Counted from the stretch's first letter, positions 6,408 through 13,880 are shown. The stretch is DNA of 16,640 nucleotides from an uncultured Christensenellaceae bacterium (GCA_902475645.1 CABSAH010000017.1:1-16640); one strand, 5' to 3'. Notes: generated by a model from the sequence alone, not told the origin. Program-made: numbers and translations.

Positions 6408-7952
6408 TTGTGGGACATAATTATCCCCATTATTGCTGGGGTTGTTTGTGGTGTCGGCGGTTGGTTTGGAGGGTACTGGTATCGCCGCAACATTGCCGAG
6501 GCTAAGGTTGCCAAGGCCGAAGACGCCGTGAAGCAGATGATAGACGCCGCACAGAAGCGCGCGGAGACTATCAAAAAAGAAACCATACTGGAAGCAAAAG
6601 AAGAGGTTTACAAGCTAAAGAGCGAAAACGAGCGCGAAAACAGGGAGCGCCGCAACGAAATACAGCGCAGCGAACGCCGGCTTTTGCAGAAGGAAGAGCT
6701 GCTGGATAAAAAGATGGAGGCCATAGAGCAGCGCGAGGAGAACGCCGTAAAGAAGCAGAAGGAGATTGAAGCGAGCGAGGCGGAGATAAACGAAATGAAG
6801 GCCCGCCAGCTAAAGGAACTGGAAACCATATCCGGCTTGAGCATGGACGAGGCCAAGGACATACTGCTTGAAAGCGTTGAGCATGACGCGCGGCACGAGG
6901 CGGCGCTGATGCTGAGGGAAATAGAGCAAAAAACAAAAGAAGAAGCCGACAAGCGCGCAAGGAACATAGTTTCGCTTGCGATACAGCGTTGCGCGGCGGA
7001 TCACGTTGCGGAAACGACGGTGAGCGTTGTTGCGCTGCCCAATGACGAAATGAAGGGCCGCATAATAGGGCGCGAGGGCAGGAACATACGCACCCTTGAA
7101 ACCGCCACCGGCGTTGATTTGATAATCGACGATACTCCCGAAGCCGTTATACTTTCCGGCTTTGACCCCGTAAGGCGTGAGGTTGCAAGGATTGCGCTTG
7201 AAAAGCTTATAATGGATGGGCGCATTCATCCCGGCCGCATAGAGGAAATGGTGGAAAAGGCGCGCAAGGAAGTGGATGTGCAGATACGCGAAGCGGGCGA
7301 GCAGGCCATATTCGAATGCGGCATACACGGGCTGCATCATGAGCTTGTGAAGTTGCTGGGCAGGCTCAGGTACCGCACAAGCTACGGCCAGAACGTGCTG
7401 AAGCACTCGATAGAGGTTTCCCACCTTGCGGGCATAATGGCGGCGGAGATAGGCGCCAACGTAACGCTTGCCAAGCGCGCAGGCTTGCTGCACGATATAG
7501 GCAAGGCCATTGACCACGAGGTTGAAGGCCCGCATGTGCAGATAGGCGCCGACGTTGCCAAGAAGTACCGCGAAAACAACCAGGTTATAAACGCCATAAT
7601 GGCGCACCATGGCGACGTTGAGCCCGCAACCGTTGAAGCGGTGCTGGTTCAGGCGGCGGACGCCATAAGCGCGGCGCGCCCCGGCGCAAGGCGCGAAACG
7701 CTTGAAAACTACATCAAGCGGCTTGAAAAGCTGGAGGAGATTGCAAACTCCTTTGAAGGCGTGGATAAGTCCTTTGCAATACAGGCCGGCCGCGAGATAC
7801 GCATAATAGTCAAGCCCGAAAACGTGAACGACGCCGATACCATAATAATGGCAAAGGAAATAGTTAAGCGCATAGAAACGGAGCTTGAATATCCGGGCCA
7901 GATAAAGGTGAACGTTATACGCGAAACGCGCGCGGTTGAGTTTGCCAAATAA
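6408..7952 (+). CDS. rny: Ribonuclease Y
   Basis: Membrane-anchored endoribonuclease that starts decay of many mRNAs in Firmicutes. The 514 residues show the full family plan: one N-terminal membrane segment (about 3-22, [19 protein letters not shown]), a long charged coiled coil (about 28-170), a KH RNA-binding domain (about 200-265, [12 protein letters not shown] from 217), and a metal-dependent HD domain. The latter has the LLHDIGKA motif (His362-Asp363), AHHGD and [14 protein letters not shown]. The start is TTG 6408, 8 nt after GGAGGTG (6393-6399); no ATG lies before the membrane segment. It has its own promoter, a leader of about 110 nt and a terminator. RNase J and a YlbF-family protein lie about 2-4 kb upstream, so most of the mRNA decay machinery is close together. 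Confidence 0.96.
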   Translation: MWDIIIPIIAGVVCGVGGWFGGYWYRRNIAEAKVAKAEDAVKQMIDAAQKRAETIKKETILEAKEEVYKLKSENERENRERRNEIQRSERRLLQKEELLDKKMEAIEQREENAVKKQKEIEASEAEINEMKARQLKELETISGLSMDEAKDILLESVEHDARHEAALMLREIEQKTKEEADKRARNIVSLAIQRCAADHVAETTVSVVALPNDEMKGRIIGREGRNIRTLETATGVDLIIDDTPEAVILSGFDPVRREVARIALEKLIMDGRIHPGRIEEMVEKARKEVDVQIREAGEQAIFECGIHGLHHELVKLLGRLRYRTSYGQNVLKHSIEVSHLAGIMAAEIGANVTLAKRAGLLHDIGKAIDHEVEGPHVQIGADVAKKYRENNQVINAIMAHHGDVEPATVEAVLVQAADAISAARPGARRETLENYIKRLEKLEEIANSFEGVDKSFAIQAGREIRIIVKPENVNDADTIIMAKEIVKRIETELEYPGQIKVNVIRETRAVEFAK

Positions 7953-7977
7953 TAAGAATAAGCATAAAACGGAAATG

Positions 7978-8005
7978 GGCTGCGGCGCAACTGCCGCGGC
8001 CTTTT
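7978..8005 (+). terminator. Rho-independent terminator after RNase Y
   Basis: GGCTGCGGC (7978-7986) pairs with GCCGCGGCC (7993-8001), nine pairs including one G-U, around a 6-nt loop and followed by TTTT. It starts about 25 nt after the RNase Y stop. The short U tract may allow some read-through into the dipeptidase gene, for which I see no clear promoter. Confidence 0.75.
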
Positions 8006-8031
8006 CAGCATAATGCATACGGGGGATAACC

Positions 8032-8958
8032 ATGTACGTTGCGGATGCGCATTGCGATTTTTTATACTATATGCTGCACAGGGGCTATGATATTGCCGTG
8101 CCGAGGGCGAATCAGGCCGTGGATATACCCGGCATGCGCACGGGCGGGGCGGCGATGCAGCTTTTTGCGGCATGGATGGACCCGGACGAGGATATAACCT
8201 TTTTGCAGCAATGCATGAGCCTTATTGACGCATATAAGCGCATGCTGGCGGCGAACAGCATGCTGACCCCGCTTACGAAGGATTTTGAGCCGGGACAGGG
8301 CAAAATAGCCGCCGTGCTTACGATAGAGGGCGGAGAGGCGATAGAGGGGCGGCTTGAAAACCTAAGGCTGTTCCGTGAGCTTGGCGTTAAGGCGATGACG
8401 CTTACATGGAACGAGCAAAACGAGCTTGCAAGCCCCGCAACGGCGCGCAGGGACAGGGGACTGAGCCGCCTTGGAAGGGGCGTTGTGCGCGAAATGGAGC
8501 GCATCAACATGGCCGTGGACGTGGCGCATCTTAGCGATGCTTCGATAGACGGCGTGCTGGACGAAATACGCGCCCCAATATTTTCATCCCATACAAACGC
8601 CCGCACGGTGCTGAAGCATAAGCGTTCGCTTACGGACAGGCATATAAAGGAGATAGCGCGGCGCGGCGGCGTTGTGGGCGTGAACTATTATTCGCCGCAG
8701 CTTGTGGAGCGCGGCCGTGCAGGTATAGACGATATTGTTAAGCATATTGAGCATATTGCAGCCGTAGGCGGCATAGACTGCGTGGCCCTGGGCAGCGATT
8801 TTGACGGCATGGGGCAGGATGCTTATCCCGAAGGGCTGAACAACTGGAAGGATGTGCCAAAGCTTATTAAGGCATTGGAAAAGGCAGGCTTTTGCGAAAG
8901 CGATATACGCAAAATAGCCTGCGATAACCTGATAAACTATATGAAGCGGTTCGTTTAA
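8032..8958 (+). CDS. Membrane-dipeptidase-like peptidase, family M19
   Basis: Zinc-dependent amidohydrolase-fold dipeptidase of the renal dipeptidase family, which splits dipeptides including ones with a D-residue at the second position. The 308-residue protein retains all expected metal ligands: His7 and Asp9 (DAHCD), bridging Glu99 (TIEGGEA), His166 (DVAHLSD), His187 (SSHTNAR) and Asp256 (SDFDG). There is no signal peptide or membrane segment, so it should be cytoplasmic, unlike the GPI-anchored animal enzyme. The start is ATG 8032 behind GGGGGAT (8021-8027). Its stop overlaps the stop of the convergent DRTGG gene by two bases. The natural substrate is not evident; turnover of cell-wall or dietary dipeptides is possible. 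Confidence 0.92.
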   Translation: MYVADAHCDFLYYMLHRGYDIAVPRANQAVDIPGMRTGGAAMQLFAAWMDPDEDITFLQQCMSLIDAYKRMLAANSMLTPLTKDFEPGQGKIAAVLTIEGGEAIEGRLENLRLFRELGVKAMTLTWNEQNELASPATARRDRGLSRLGRGVVREMERINMAVDVAHLSDASIDGVLDEIRAPIFSSHTNARTVLKHKRSLTDRHIKEIARRGGVVGVNYYSPQLVERGRAGIDDIVKHIEHIAAVGGIDCVALGSDFDGMGQDAYPEGLNNWKDVPKLIKALEKAGFCESDIRKIACDNLINYMKRFV

Positions 8959-9287
8959 GCCGGTATGCCGGAATCGTGCATTATGCACGCTATTTCATAG
9001 GCCGAAAGCGGGCTGAGTATTATTGCAATGCCTTCCCGCTCCGCCCTTTTTGCGCTTAGCATATCCGCCGCTATGCCGTCCGGCCATATTATGCAGGCCA
9101 TTGAGCATTGCGCGGCGATTGCAACGGCGGTCATGTGCGTCTGCACGGTTATCCATGCGCATTTGTCCCTGCCGCGCACCATTGCGTGGCTGAGCATATC
9201 GCATACCATGCCGCAGCTTATTTCATTTTCGGAATTTGCGGATATCAGCTTGCCGTCTATGCGGCGCGATAGTTCATAAGCAGTCAT
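8955..9287 (-). CDS. Stand-alone DRTGG-domain protein
   Basis: Small protein of 110 residues that is essentially one DRTGG domain: an N-terminal helix and strand (MTAYELSRRIDGKLISAN), the CGMVCDMLSHAM segment, a TVQTHMTAVAIAAQCSMACIIW core, and GIAIILSPLSAYEIACIMHDSGI at the end. Such small proteins are common in Clostridia, often beside PHP, ATPase or hydrogenase genes; their biochemical role is not settled. In larger proteins the domain accompanies CBS or phosphotransacetylase modules. Here the partner is the SPOR-domain gene, 21 nt upstream on the same strand, so the two are probably one transcript. The ribosome binding site before ATG 9287 is weak (AAGGGA). The gene ends in a 4-nt region shared with the convergent dipeptidase gene. 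Confidence 0.78.
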   Translation of the reverse strand: MTAYELSRRIDGKLISANSENEISCGMVCDMLSHAMVRGRDKCAWITVQTHMTAVAIAAQCSMACIIWPDGIAADMLSAKRAEREGIAIILSPLSAYEIACIMHDSGIPA

Positions 9288-9308
9288 TGCGCCAAGTCCC
9301 TTACCAAA

Positions 9309-10259
9309 TTATCCCGCTAACTTTTCAACCATTGCGGCATAGCGGGACGCCGTATATAGATGAGTATACTTCATGGCGGAAGAAAAATCCACCATGCTTT
9401 CGTATTCGCTTTCGCAAACCTTGTCAAGCTGTGCGCGGCAGTCCGAATACGCGCCGAGTATTTCGCCAAGCGTGCCGTCCGCGCCCGAAAAGGATTCAAG
9501 CGGCGTAAGCCTTGCATCCAACGTGTTCAGTATGCCCATGCAAAGCCGCTTGCCGTCCGCAACGCTCATGCTCTCCTTGTCAAAGCGTATCGCGGCATGG
9601 CCCATGCCGTCTATAACCTCGTTAAACGCGGCAAATGCGCCGCAAATATCCTCTATGGCGCTTTTATCCGCTGTAACCTTAAAGCTTGCCTGCGGGGAGG
9701 AAAGCGTGTACATGGCGGTCTCCACGCCCTCTGACGTAAGCCTATCCTTAACGCTCTTTGCGCTCTGCTCGCTGTCGTAGCCCGATGCCATAACGCGGTA
9801 GCGTGTTTGTCCGGAGCTTCCGTCGGCAAGTATATAGCCCGCCGCGCCGAGCGCGCGCAGACGGCCGGCCTCCTTTTCGGCATTTTCGCGGCTTGAGAAT
9901 ACGCCCATTTGCAGCATATAGCAATTCAGCGCGGGCAGCACGGCGTTCGCGCTTTCCGCTGCGGCCGCTTCACCCGTGGCAAGGTTTATGCCGCCGGGCC
10001 GCTCGTTTGCAGCGCTGCCGCCGTTAAGACCTGAAGGCTCGCCGTCCGCATCATCGCCCAAGGACGAAACCGCCGAAAACAGCGGGGCCATGACCTCGCG
10101 CGCCACCCATTCGCCCGCGCTTGACGTGACTATTATATATACTATGCCGGCAATGAGTATGAACGATATAATCATTCCGCCCAAGCCGGAGGACGACTGC
10201 GCGCGGCTGCGGGGGCGGGAACGCATTGAACGCGACTTTTTTCTGCGCCTGTATTCCAT
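9309..10259 (-). CDS. SPOR-domain membrane protein with unknown C-terminal domain
   Basis: Single-pass membrane protein of 316 residues. A very basic N-terminus (1-20, RRRKKSRSMRSRPRSR) is followed by a membrane segment (about 27-45, LGGMIISFILIAGIVYIIV), a low-complexity Gly/Ala/Ser linker (about 68-108), a SPOR domain (about 112-186, CYMLQMGVFSSRENAEKEA to VETAMYTL), then an unassigned mostly helical part (about 190-316). SPOR domains bind glycan strands lacking stem peptides, as found at septa, so a role in division or spore-septum remodelling is likely. The orientation should place the SPOR domain outside the membrane. The start is ATG 10259 with AAGGAG (complement of 10269-10274), 9 nt away. 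It is divergent from trmK and upstream of the DRTGG gene. I do not recognise the C-terminal region. Confidence 0.85.
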   Translation of the reverse strand: MEYRRRKKSRSMRSRPRSRAQSSSGLGGMIISFILIAGIVYIIVTSSAGEWVAREVMAPLFSAVSSLGDDADGEPSGLNGGSAANERPGGINLATGEAAAAESANAVLPALNCYMLQMGVFSSRENAEKEAGRLRALGAAGYILADGSSGQTRYRVMASGYDSEQSAKSVKDRLTSEGVETAMYTLSSPQASFKVTADKSAIEDICGAFAAFNEVIDGMGHAAIRFDKESMSVADGKRLCMGILNTLDARLTPLESFSGADGTLGEILGAYSDCRAQLDKVCESEYESMVDFSSAMKYTHLYTASRYAAMVEKLAG

Positions 10260-10391
10260 GTGTGCAAGCTCCTTATGAACTGATGGTATATATCTATGCT
10301 TGGACGGGTGAAGAATATACTTGATTGCAAAAGGCGAAGTATTACTATAAAATAAATAAAATACAATTTACGCGGGGCAGGTGGATACGGG

Positions 10392-11078
10392 CTGAAAAGG
10401 CTTACAAAAAGGCTGGGCGCATTGCTTGATATGCTGCACGGTACACGGGAATTGATAGACATAGGCTCGGATCACGGCATACTGTGCGCATATGCCGTGA
10501 CCACGGGCAAGGCGGCGCACGCAATAGCCGCGGACATAAGCGCGGATTCGCTCGGCAAGGCGCGCGCGCTGATAAAGGAGCTTTCGCTTGAGGATAGGGT
10601 AAGCTTTGCGGTGTCGGACGGGTTTTTGAGCATCGATACGGATGAAGAAAGCTACAGCGCGGTAATAGCCGGCATGGGCGGGGAGCTTATAGCGCGCATA
10701 CTTGAAGGCGGGGGAGAGAAAGCCGAACGCGCCGCGGAAATAGCCATGCAGCCCATGGGCGGCGCAAAGGAGCTGCGGAAATACCTTTACGCGAACGGCT
10801 TCAACATAACGGACGAAAGCGTAATAGAAGATGGCGGCAGGTATTATCAGCTTATACTTGCGCATTACGACGGCATTGCGCGCCCCACGCCCGCGGGCGG
10901 ACTGCTTGAATTCGGCGAAATAGCGTATCAAAAGCGCGAAGCGGCGCTGAAAAAGCTGCTGGACGGCGTGTGCGCCACGCGCAGCAGAAAGCTTGAAAAC
11001 GCAATGCAGGGCGGCGCCGCGCCGAAGGAGCTTATAAACGATTTGCACGACGCCGAAAAGCTTAGGGCGGAGTGGTAG
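10392..11078 (+). CDS. trmK: tRNA (adenine-22-N1)-methyltransferase TrmK
   Basis: SAM-dependent enzyme making m1A22 in bacterial tRNAs. Motif I IDIGSDHG is at about residues 22-29 and the catalytic-region motif AGMGGELIARILEGG begins near 93. The usual start (TTG 10422) would cut off the conserved N-terminal KRL helix. In frame upstream lies KRLTKRLGALLDMLHGTRELI, which aligns without gaps with KRLQTVAEYI before DIGSDH in Bacillus TrmK (YqfN). The only candidate start codon there is CTG 10392, preceded by AGGTGG (10379-10384), so I take CTG as the start (inference). The product is then 228 residues. It is followed after 12 nt by the nif3-like gene, the arrangement usual in Firmicutes. The promoter probably lies in the AT-rich stretch 10320-10370 (TATAAA at 10346-10351, -35 uncertain). 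Confidence 0.9.
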   Translation: MKRLTKRLGALLDMLHGTRELIDIGSDHGILCAYAVTTGKAAHAIAADISADSLGKARALIKELSLEDRVSFAVSDGFLSIDTDEESYSAVIAGMGGELIARILEGGGEKAERAAEIAMQPMGGAKELRKYLYANGFNITDESVIEDGGRYYQLILAHYDGIARPTPAGGLLEFGEIAYQKREAALKKLLDGVCATRSRKLENAMQGGAAPKELINDLHDAEKLRAEW

Positions 11079-11090
11079 GAAGGAGAACAC

Positions 11091-11855
11091 ATGCACATAT
11101 CGGACTTTACAGAAAAGATGCAGCTTATAGCCCCGCGGGAGCTGAGGATGGATTACGACAACGTGGGGCTTTTGATAGGGCCTGAAAAGCAGGAGATACG
11201 GCGCGTGCTTGTGGCGCTGGACTGCACAACGCTGACCGCCAAGGAGGCCGTGGAATGGGGCGCGGACATTATGCTTACACATCATCCGGTGTTCTTTAGG
11301 GGAACAAAGCGGATATCGCCGCACGACCCGGCTACGGCGGGCGCATATATGCTGATACGCCACGGCATTGGCCTTTTTGCGGCGCATACAAACCTTGACG
11401 CGGCGGAGGACGGCGTGAACGATGCGCTTGCGGAGGCGATAGGCGTTAAGGACGCAGTACCCATGGAGCCGGACGGACTGGGCAGGATAGGCACGCTTGA
11501 TAAGCCCATGCGCTTTGGCGAATTTGCAAGGGCGGTTGAACAAAGGCTGAATACGGCCGTGCGCATATCGGGCGCGGAGGAGCGCATTATAAGCCGCGTG
11601 GCGGTAATAGGCGGCGCGGCGGGCGAATATGCGGAGGCGGCGCATAACGCGGGTGCGGATGCATTCGTTACGGGCGAATGTAAGCACCACGAGGCGCTTT
11701 ATGCGCGGGAAGCGGGCATTTGCCTGATTGACGCGGGGCATTACGAAACGGAGAAAACGGTGCTTGACAGGCTCATAAAGCGTTTACATTGCGATGGCGA
11801 TGATGTACAATATAAAGTGAGTGAGTATGAATATGGCCCGCTCAGGAAATTATGA
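11091..11855 (+). CDS. Nif3-like dinuclear metal centre protein (YbgI/YqfO family)
   Basis: Protein of 254 residues, the length of the short form without the central inserted domain found in Bacillus YqfO. All five metal ligands expected from E. coli YbgI are present: His64-His65 (THHPVFF), Asp103 (HTNLDAA), and His217 with Glu221 (AGHYETE). The family forms toroidal hexamers with a two-metal site. It is often called GTP cyclohydrolase I type 2, a name with little support, and its reaction is not established. The start is ATG 11091 after GGAAGGAG (about 11077-11084), overlapping the end of trmK. It sits in the conserved trmK - nif3 - zinc ribbon series and is probably transcribed with trmK. 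Confidence 0.92.
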   Translation: MHISDFTEKMQLIAPRELRMDYDNVGLLIGPEKQEIRRVLVALDCTTLTAKEAVEWGADIMLTHHPVFFRGTKRISPHDPATAGAYMLIRHGIGLFAAHTNLDAAEDGVNDALAEAIGVKDAVPMEPDGLGRIGTLDKPMRFGEFARAVEQRLNTAVRISGAEERIISRVAVIGGAAGEYAEAAHNAGADAFVTGECKHHEALYAREAGICLIDAGHYETEKTVLDRLIKRLHCDGDDVQYKVSEYEYGPLRKL

Positions 11856-11901
11856 TTTGCAGCTGATGACAGCGTGAATTATAGATATGGAGGTATGAAC
11901 C

Positions 11902-12615
11902 ATGAATAAACTGGACGCCCTCTGGCGGTATCAGCAGGCCGAGCTTGAAACGGATAAGCTGGAAAACAAGCTTAAATCAACGCCCGCAAGGCAGAAGCTG
12001 AATAAGCTGTTCACCTTTTTGAAGGAGCAGCAGAACGCCATAGCCGGAATACAGAAAACGCTGGACGCCCGCCGGCAGGCCGTGGATAAAATCCAGGCGC
12101 AGATGGAGGAGCTTGAGCATAAATACGAGCTTGAAGTGGGCGAGTTCAAAATAATGCTTAACGATGAAGAATGCACCGCCGAGGAAATGACCGAATCCCG
12201 CAGGAACGTGGAGCGCATAATGAAGCAGGCGGAGGCCGCCAAGCGGGAGCTTTACGACGCGATGGCGCAGATTGAAAAATCCGCGGCCGAATACAAGGAA
12301 ACCTATGCCAAGGCCGCAAAGGCCAAAAAGGAATACGACGCCGCAAGGAGCGAATGTGAGCAGGAGGCCGCCGCGGCAAAGCCCGATATAGACAAGGCCA
12401 AGGCTGCCGCCGACGAGGCCGCAAGGGCCGTGGATGCGGAGCTGCTGGAGCGGTATAAGCGCATAAAGGGGCGGTATGCCGTGCCTATGGCAAGGGTTGA
12501 AAACAACCAATGCTCCGGCTGCAATATGTCGCTGCCCACAAGCACGGTAAAGCGCGTTGCAACGGGCGAAGGCATTGTTGAATGCGAAAACTGCGGCAGG
12601 ATACTGTACGCATAG
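11902..12615 (+). CDS. Coiled-coil protein with C4 zinc ribbon (CT398/DUF164-like)
   Basis: Protein of 237 residues with long charged helices (about 5-190) that should form a hairpin coiled coil. It is followed by a C-terminal zinc ribbon with Cys204-x2-Cys207 (QCSGCNMSLP) and Cys228-x2-Cys231 (ECENCGRILY). This is the family typified by chlamydial CT398 and often annotated as a C4-type zinc ribbon or nucleic-acid-binding protein; its function is not settled. The start is ATG 11902, 8 nt after GGAGG (11889-11893). It follows the nif3-like gene by 46 nt and its stop codon is about 18 nt from the 5' end of RNase P RNA, a layout also common in other Firmicutes as I recall. An RNA-related role is suggested only by this context. 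Confidence 0.88.
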   Translation: MNKLDALWRYQQAELETDKLENKLKSTPARQKLNKLFTFLKEQQNAIAGIQKTLDARRQAVDKIQAQMEELEHKYELEVGEFKIMLNDEECTAEEMTESRRNVERIMKQAEAAKRELYDAMAQIEKSAAEYKETYAKAAKAKKEYDAARSECEQEAAAAKPDIDKAKAAADEAARAVDAELLERYKRIKGRYAVPMARVENNQCSGCNMSLPTSTVKRVATGEGIVECENCGRILYA

Positions 12616-12632
12616 AAAAAAGCTTATACGGT

Positions 12633-13018
12633 TTATGAGTAAGCCATGCGGCCGCGTGCGGGGCCGAGTTTTCGGTCATCCGCATGAGGAAAGTCCGGGC
12701 TCCGCAGGGCAGGGTGCCGGATAACGTCCGGCGGGGGCGACCCCAGGGATAGTGCAACAGAGATATACCGCCGCGCCTATGCGCGGTAAGGATGGAAAGG
12801 CGAGGTAAGAGCTCACCGGCGGGGCGGGTAACCGTTCCGTCCTGTAAACCCCACCCGGTGCAAGATTGGAATGGGAGCGCGTGCGATTTTTTCGCAGAAA
12901 TGGCTGCCCGTCAGGCTCCTGATAATCGCGCGAGCGCGGCGGCGACGCCGCGCCAAGATAGATGGCCGCACGCCGATGCATATCGGCCGACAGAACCCGG
13001 CTTATTGCTTGCTCATAT
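12633..13018 (+). ncRNA. rnpB: RNase P RNA, apparently type A
   Basis: Catalytic RNA of RNase P, which matures tRNA 5' ends. The universal core is plain: GAGGAAAGTCCGGGCTCC at 12686-12703 (P4 5' strand and CR-I), AGTGCAACAGAGA near 12752, GTAAGAGCTCACCGG at 12805-12819, and ACAGAACCCGGCTTA at 12990-13004 (P4 3' strand). P1 is formed by TATGAGTAAGC (12634-12644) with GCTTGCTCATA (13007-13017), eleven pairs including one wobble, which fixes both ends to within a few bases. The AGGGCAGGGTGCCGG region and the GGTAAC-CCCACCCGG part look like the ancestral type A rather than the Bacillus type B. The 5' end lies about 18 nt after the zinc-ribbon gene; a separate promoter is not obvious (a weak TTATAC is at 12624-12629). 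Confidence 0.96.
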
Positions 13019-13028
13019 GTTTGTTTAA

Positions 13029-13048
13029 GGGGACGCTTCGGCGTCCCT
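13029..13048 (+). terminator. Hairpin after rnpB, possible terminator (UUCG loop)
   Basis: GGGACGC (13030-13036) and GCGTCCC (13041-13047) enclose a TTCG tetraloop, with a closing G-U pair. The stem is very stable but followed by TAAGCTTATATTA, not a U run, so it may be a weak terminator or an RNA-stabilising end. The same 21 bases recur exactly 140 nt downstream (13168-13188). Confidence 0.5.
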
Positions 13049-13084
13049 AAGCTTATATTAAAAACATTGGGTTTTCGTACAATA

Positions 13085-13124
13085 CGGGTTTTGCCGCCCG
13101 GGAGCGAAAGCGAGATAAAACCCG
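13085..13124. repeat. Inverted repeat between rnpB and ECF gene
   Basis: CGGGTTTT (13085-13092) pairs with AAAACCCG (13117-13124) around a 24-nt centre that holds GCGAAAGC, a GNRA-type mini-hairpin. It lies in a region with no open frame of note. It could be part of a small structured RNA or a dispersed intergenic palindrome. Confidence 0.5.
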
Positions 13125-13133
13125 AGATAACTC

Positions 13134-13160
13134 ATAAAAGCGGCTGACAGCCGCTTTTAT
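13134..13160. repeat. Perfect 12-bp inverted repeat, terminator-like
   Basis: ATAAAAGCGGCT (13134-13145) and AGCCGCTTTTAT (13149-13160) are exact inverted copies around GAC. The GC-rich tip with flanking A and T runs gives a terminator shape readable from either strand. It lies 8 nt before the second UUCG hairpin. Confidence 0.6.
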
Positions 13161-13167
13161 GACACTT

Positions 13168-13191
13168 AGGGGACGCTTCGGCGTCCCTTTT
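13168..13191 (+). terminator. Rho-independent terminator (UUCG loop)
   Basis: AGGGGACGC (13168-13176) pairs with GCGTCCCTT (13181-13189), nine pairs with one G-U, around a TTCG loop and ending in TTTT. It is a better terminator than its upstream copy at 13029-13048 and probably ends transcripts coming through rnpB before the ECF gene. Confidence 0.72.
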
Positions 13192-13241
13192 ACATTGTTC
13201 GGGTATATCCGAATTATTCTTCGGCGATATGCAAAGAGTAC

Positions 13242-13269
13242 TTTACTTATTTCTAATATGTGATATCAT
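13242..13269 (+). promoter_or_regulatory. Probable promoter of ECF S-component gene
   Basis: An extended -10 element, TGATATCAT (TG at 13261-13262, TATCAT at 13264-13269), lies in AT-rich DNA. A weak -35, TTTACT (13242-13247), is 16 bp upstream. Transcription would start near 13276, leaving about 40 nt before the ATG, too short for most riboswitches. Confidence 0.42.
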
Positions 13270-13317
13270 ATGCCATGGAGCGTAAATACGCTTATAACGG
13301 GAAAGGATATACCTTAA

Positions 13318-13854
13318 ATGAAAAACGAAAAGCTCTACAAGATTATTGTTGCGGCAATGATGGCCGCGCTCGCCTGCGTTGCAACCATGATAATCCGCAT
13401 CCCTTCGCCTATGCAGGGTTATGTTAACCTTGGCGATGCGGTCGTGCTGATGTGCGGCTGGATATTAGGGCCTATATATGGCGTCGCTGCGGCAGGCATA
13501 GGAAGTATGCTTGCGGACGTACTGGCGGCATACCCGCATTACGCTCCAGGTACGCTTGTTATCAAGGCCGTTGTTGCGCTGATAGCATACGCGGTGTTCA
13601 CCGCACTTAGGCGCGGTAAGGAAAACAGCACCAAAAACCTTTTGCTGTCGCTTGCCGTAAGCGGCGTTGTCGGCGAAATTGCCATGGTGGTGCTGTATTT
13701 TGTTTATGCTTCGCTGCTGCTCGGCAAGGGCTGGGCTGCCGCCGCAAGCATCCCCGGCAACCTTATGCAGGGCTTGGTGGGCATAATTGTCGGCGCGGCG
13801 CTGTATGTGCTGATAAGCAAGAGCAAGGCGCTGCCGCATCTGTTCAAGGAATAA
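13318..13854 (+). CDS. ECF transporter S component (substrate-binding membrane subunit)
   Basis: Membrane protein of 178 residues with about five to six hydrophobic segments. It is the substrate-capturing subunit of an energy-coupling-factor vitamin importer that works with a shared EcfA-EcfA'-EcfT module, not in this window. The N-terminal helix has the small-residue pattern AAMMAALACVATMIIRIP used to dock on EcfT. It is followed by the family signature GYVNLGDAVVLMCGWILGP and the GIGSMLADVLAAYPHYAPGTLVIK loop. This matches the COG4720/PF07155-type S components, annotated loosely for riboflavin, hydroxymethylpyrimidine or pyridoxine. The substrate cannot be read from the sequence, and no thiamine riboswitch is seen upstream. 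The start is ATG 13318 after AAAGGA (13302-13307). It is monocistronic, convergent with prfB. Confidence 0.87.
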   Translation: MKNEKLYKIIVAAMMAALACVATMIIRIPSPMQGYVNLGDAVVLMCGWILGPIYGVAAAGIGSMLADVLAAYPHYAPGTLVIKAVVALIAYAVFTALRRGKENSTKNLLLSLAVSGVVGEIAMVVLYFVYASLLLGKGWAAAASIPGNLMQGLVGIIVGAALYVLISKSKALPHLFKE

Positions 13855-13880
13855 TAAGCACAAAAGCACGGATTATGCAA

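Noticed and set aside
6263..6505. Open frame of about 80 codons across the RNase Y promoter and start
   Set aside because: It starts inside the promoter, has no ribosome binding site, is rich in Cys/His/Tyr and overlaps the RNase Y membrane segment in another frame.
13192..13317. Riboswitch (thiamine or other vitamin) ahead of the ECF S component
   Set aside because: No TPP, FMN or folate riboswitch core motif is visible and the predicted leader is only about 40 nt.
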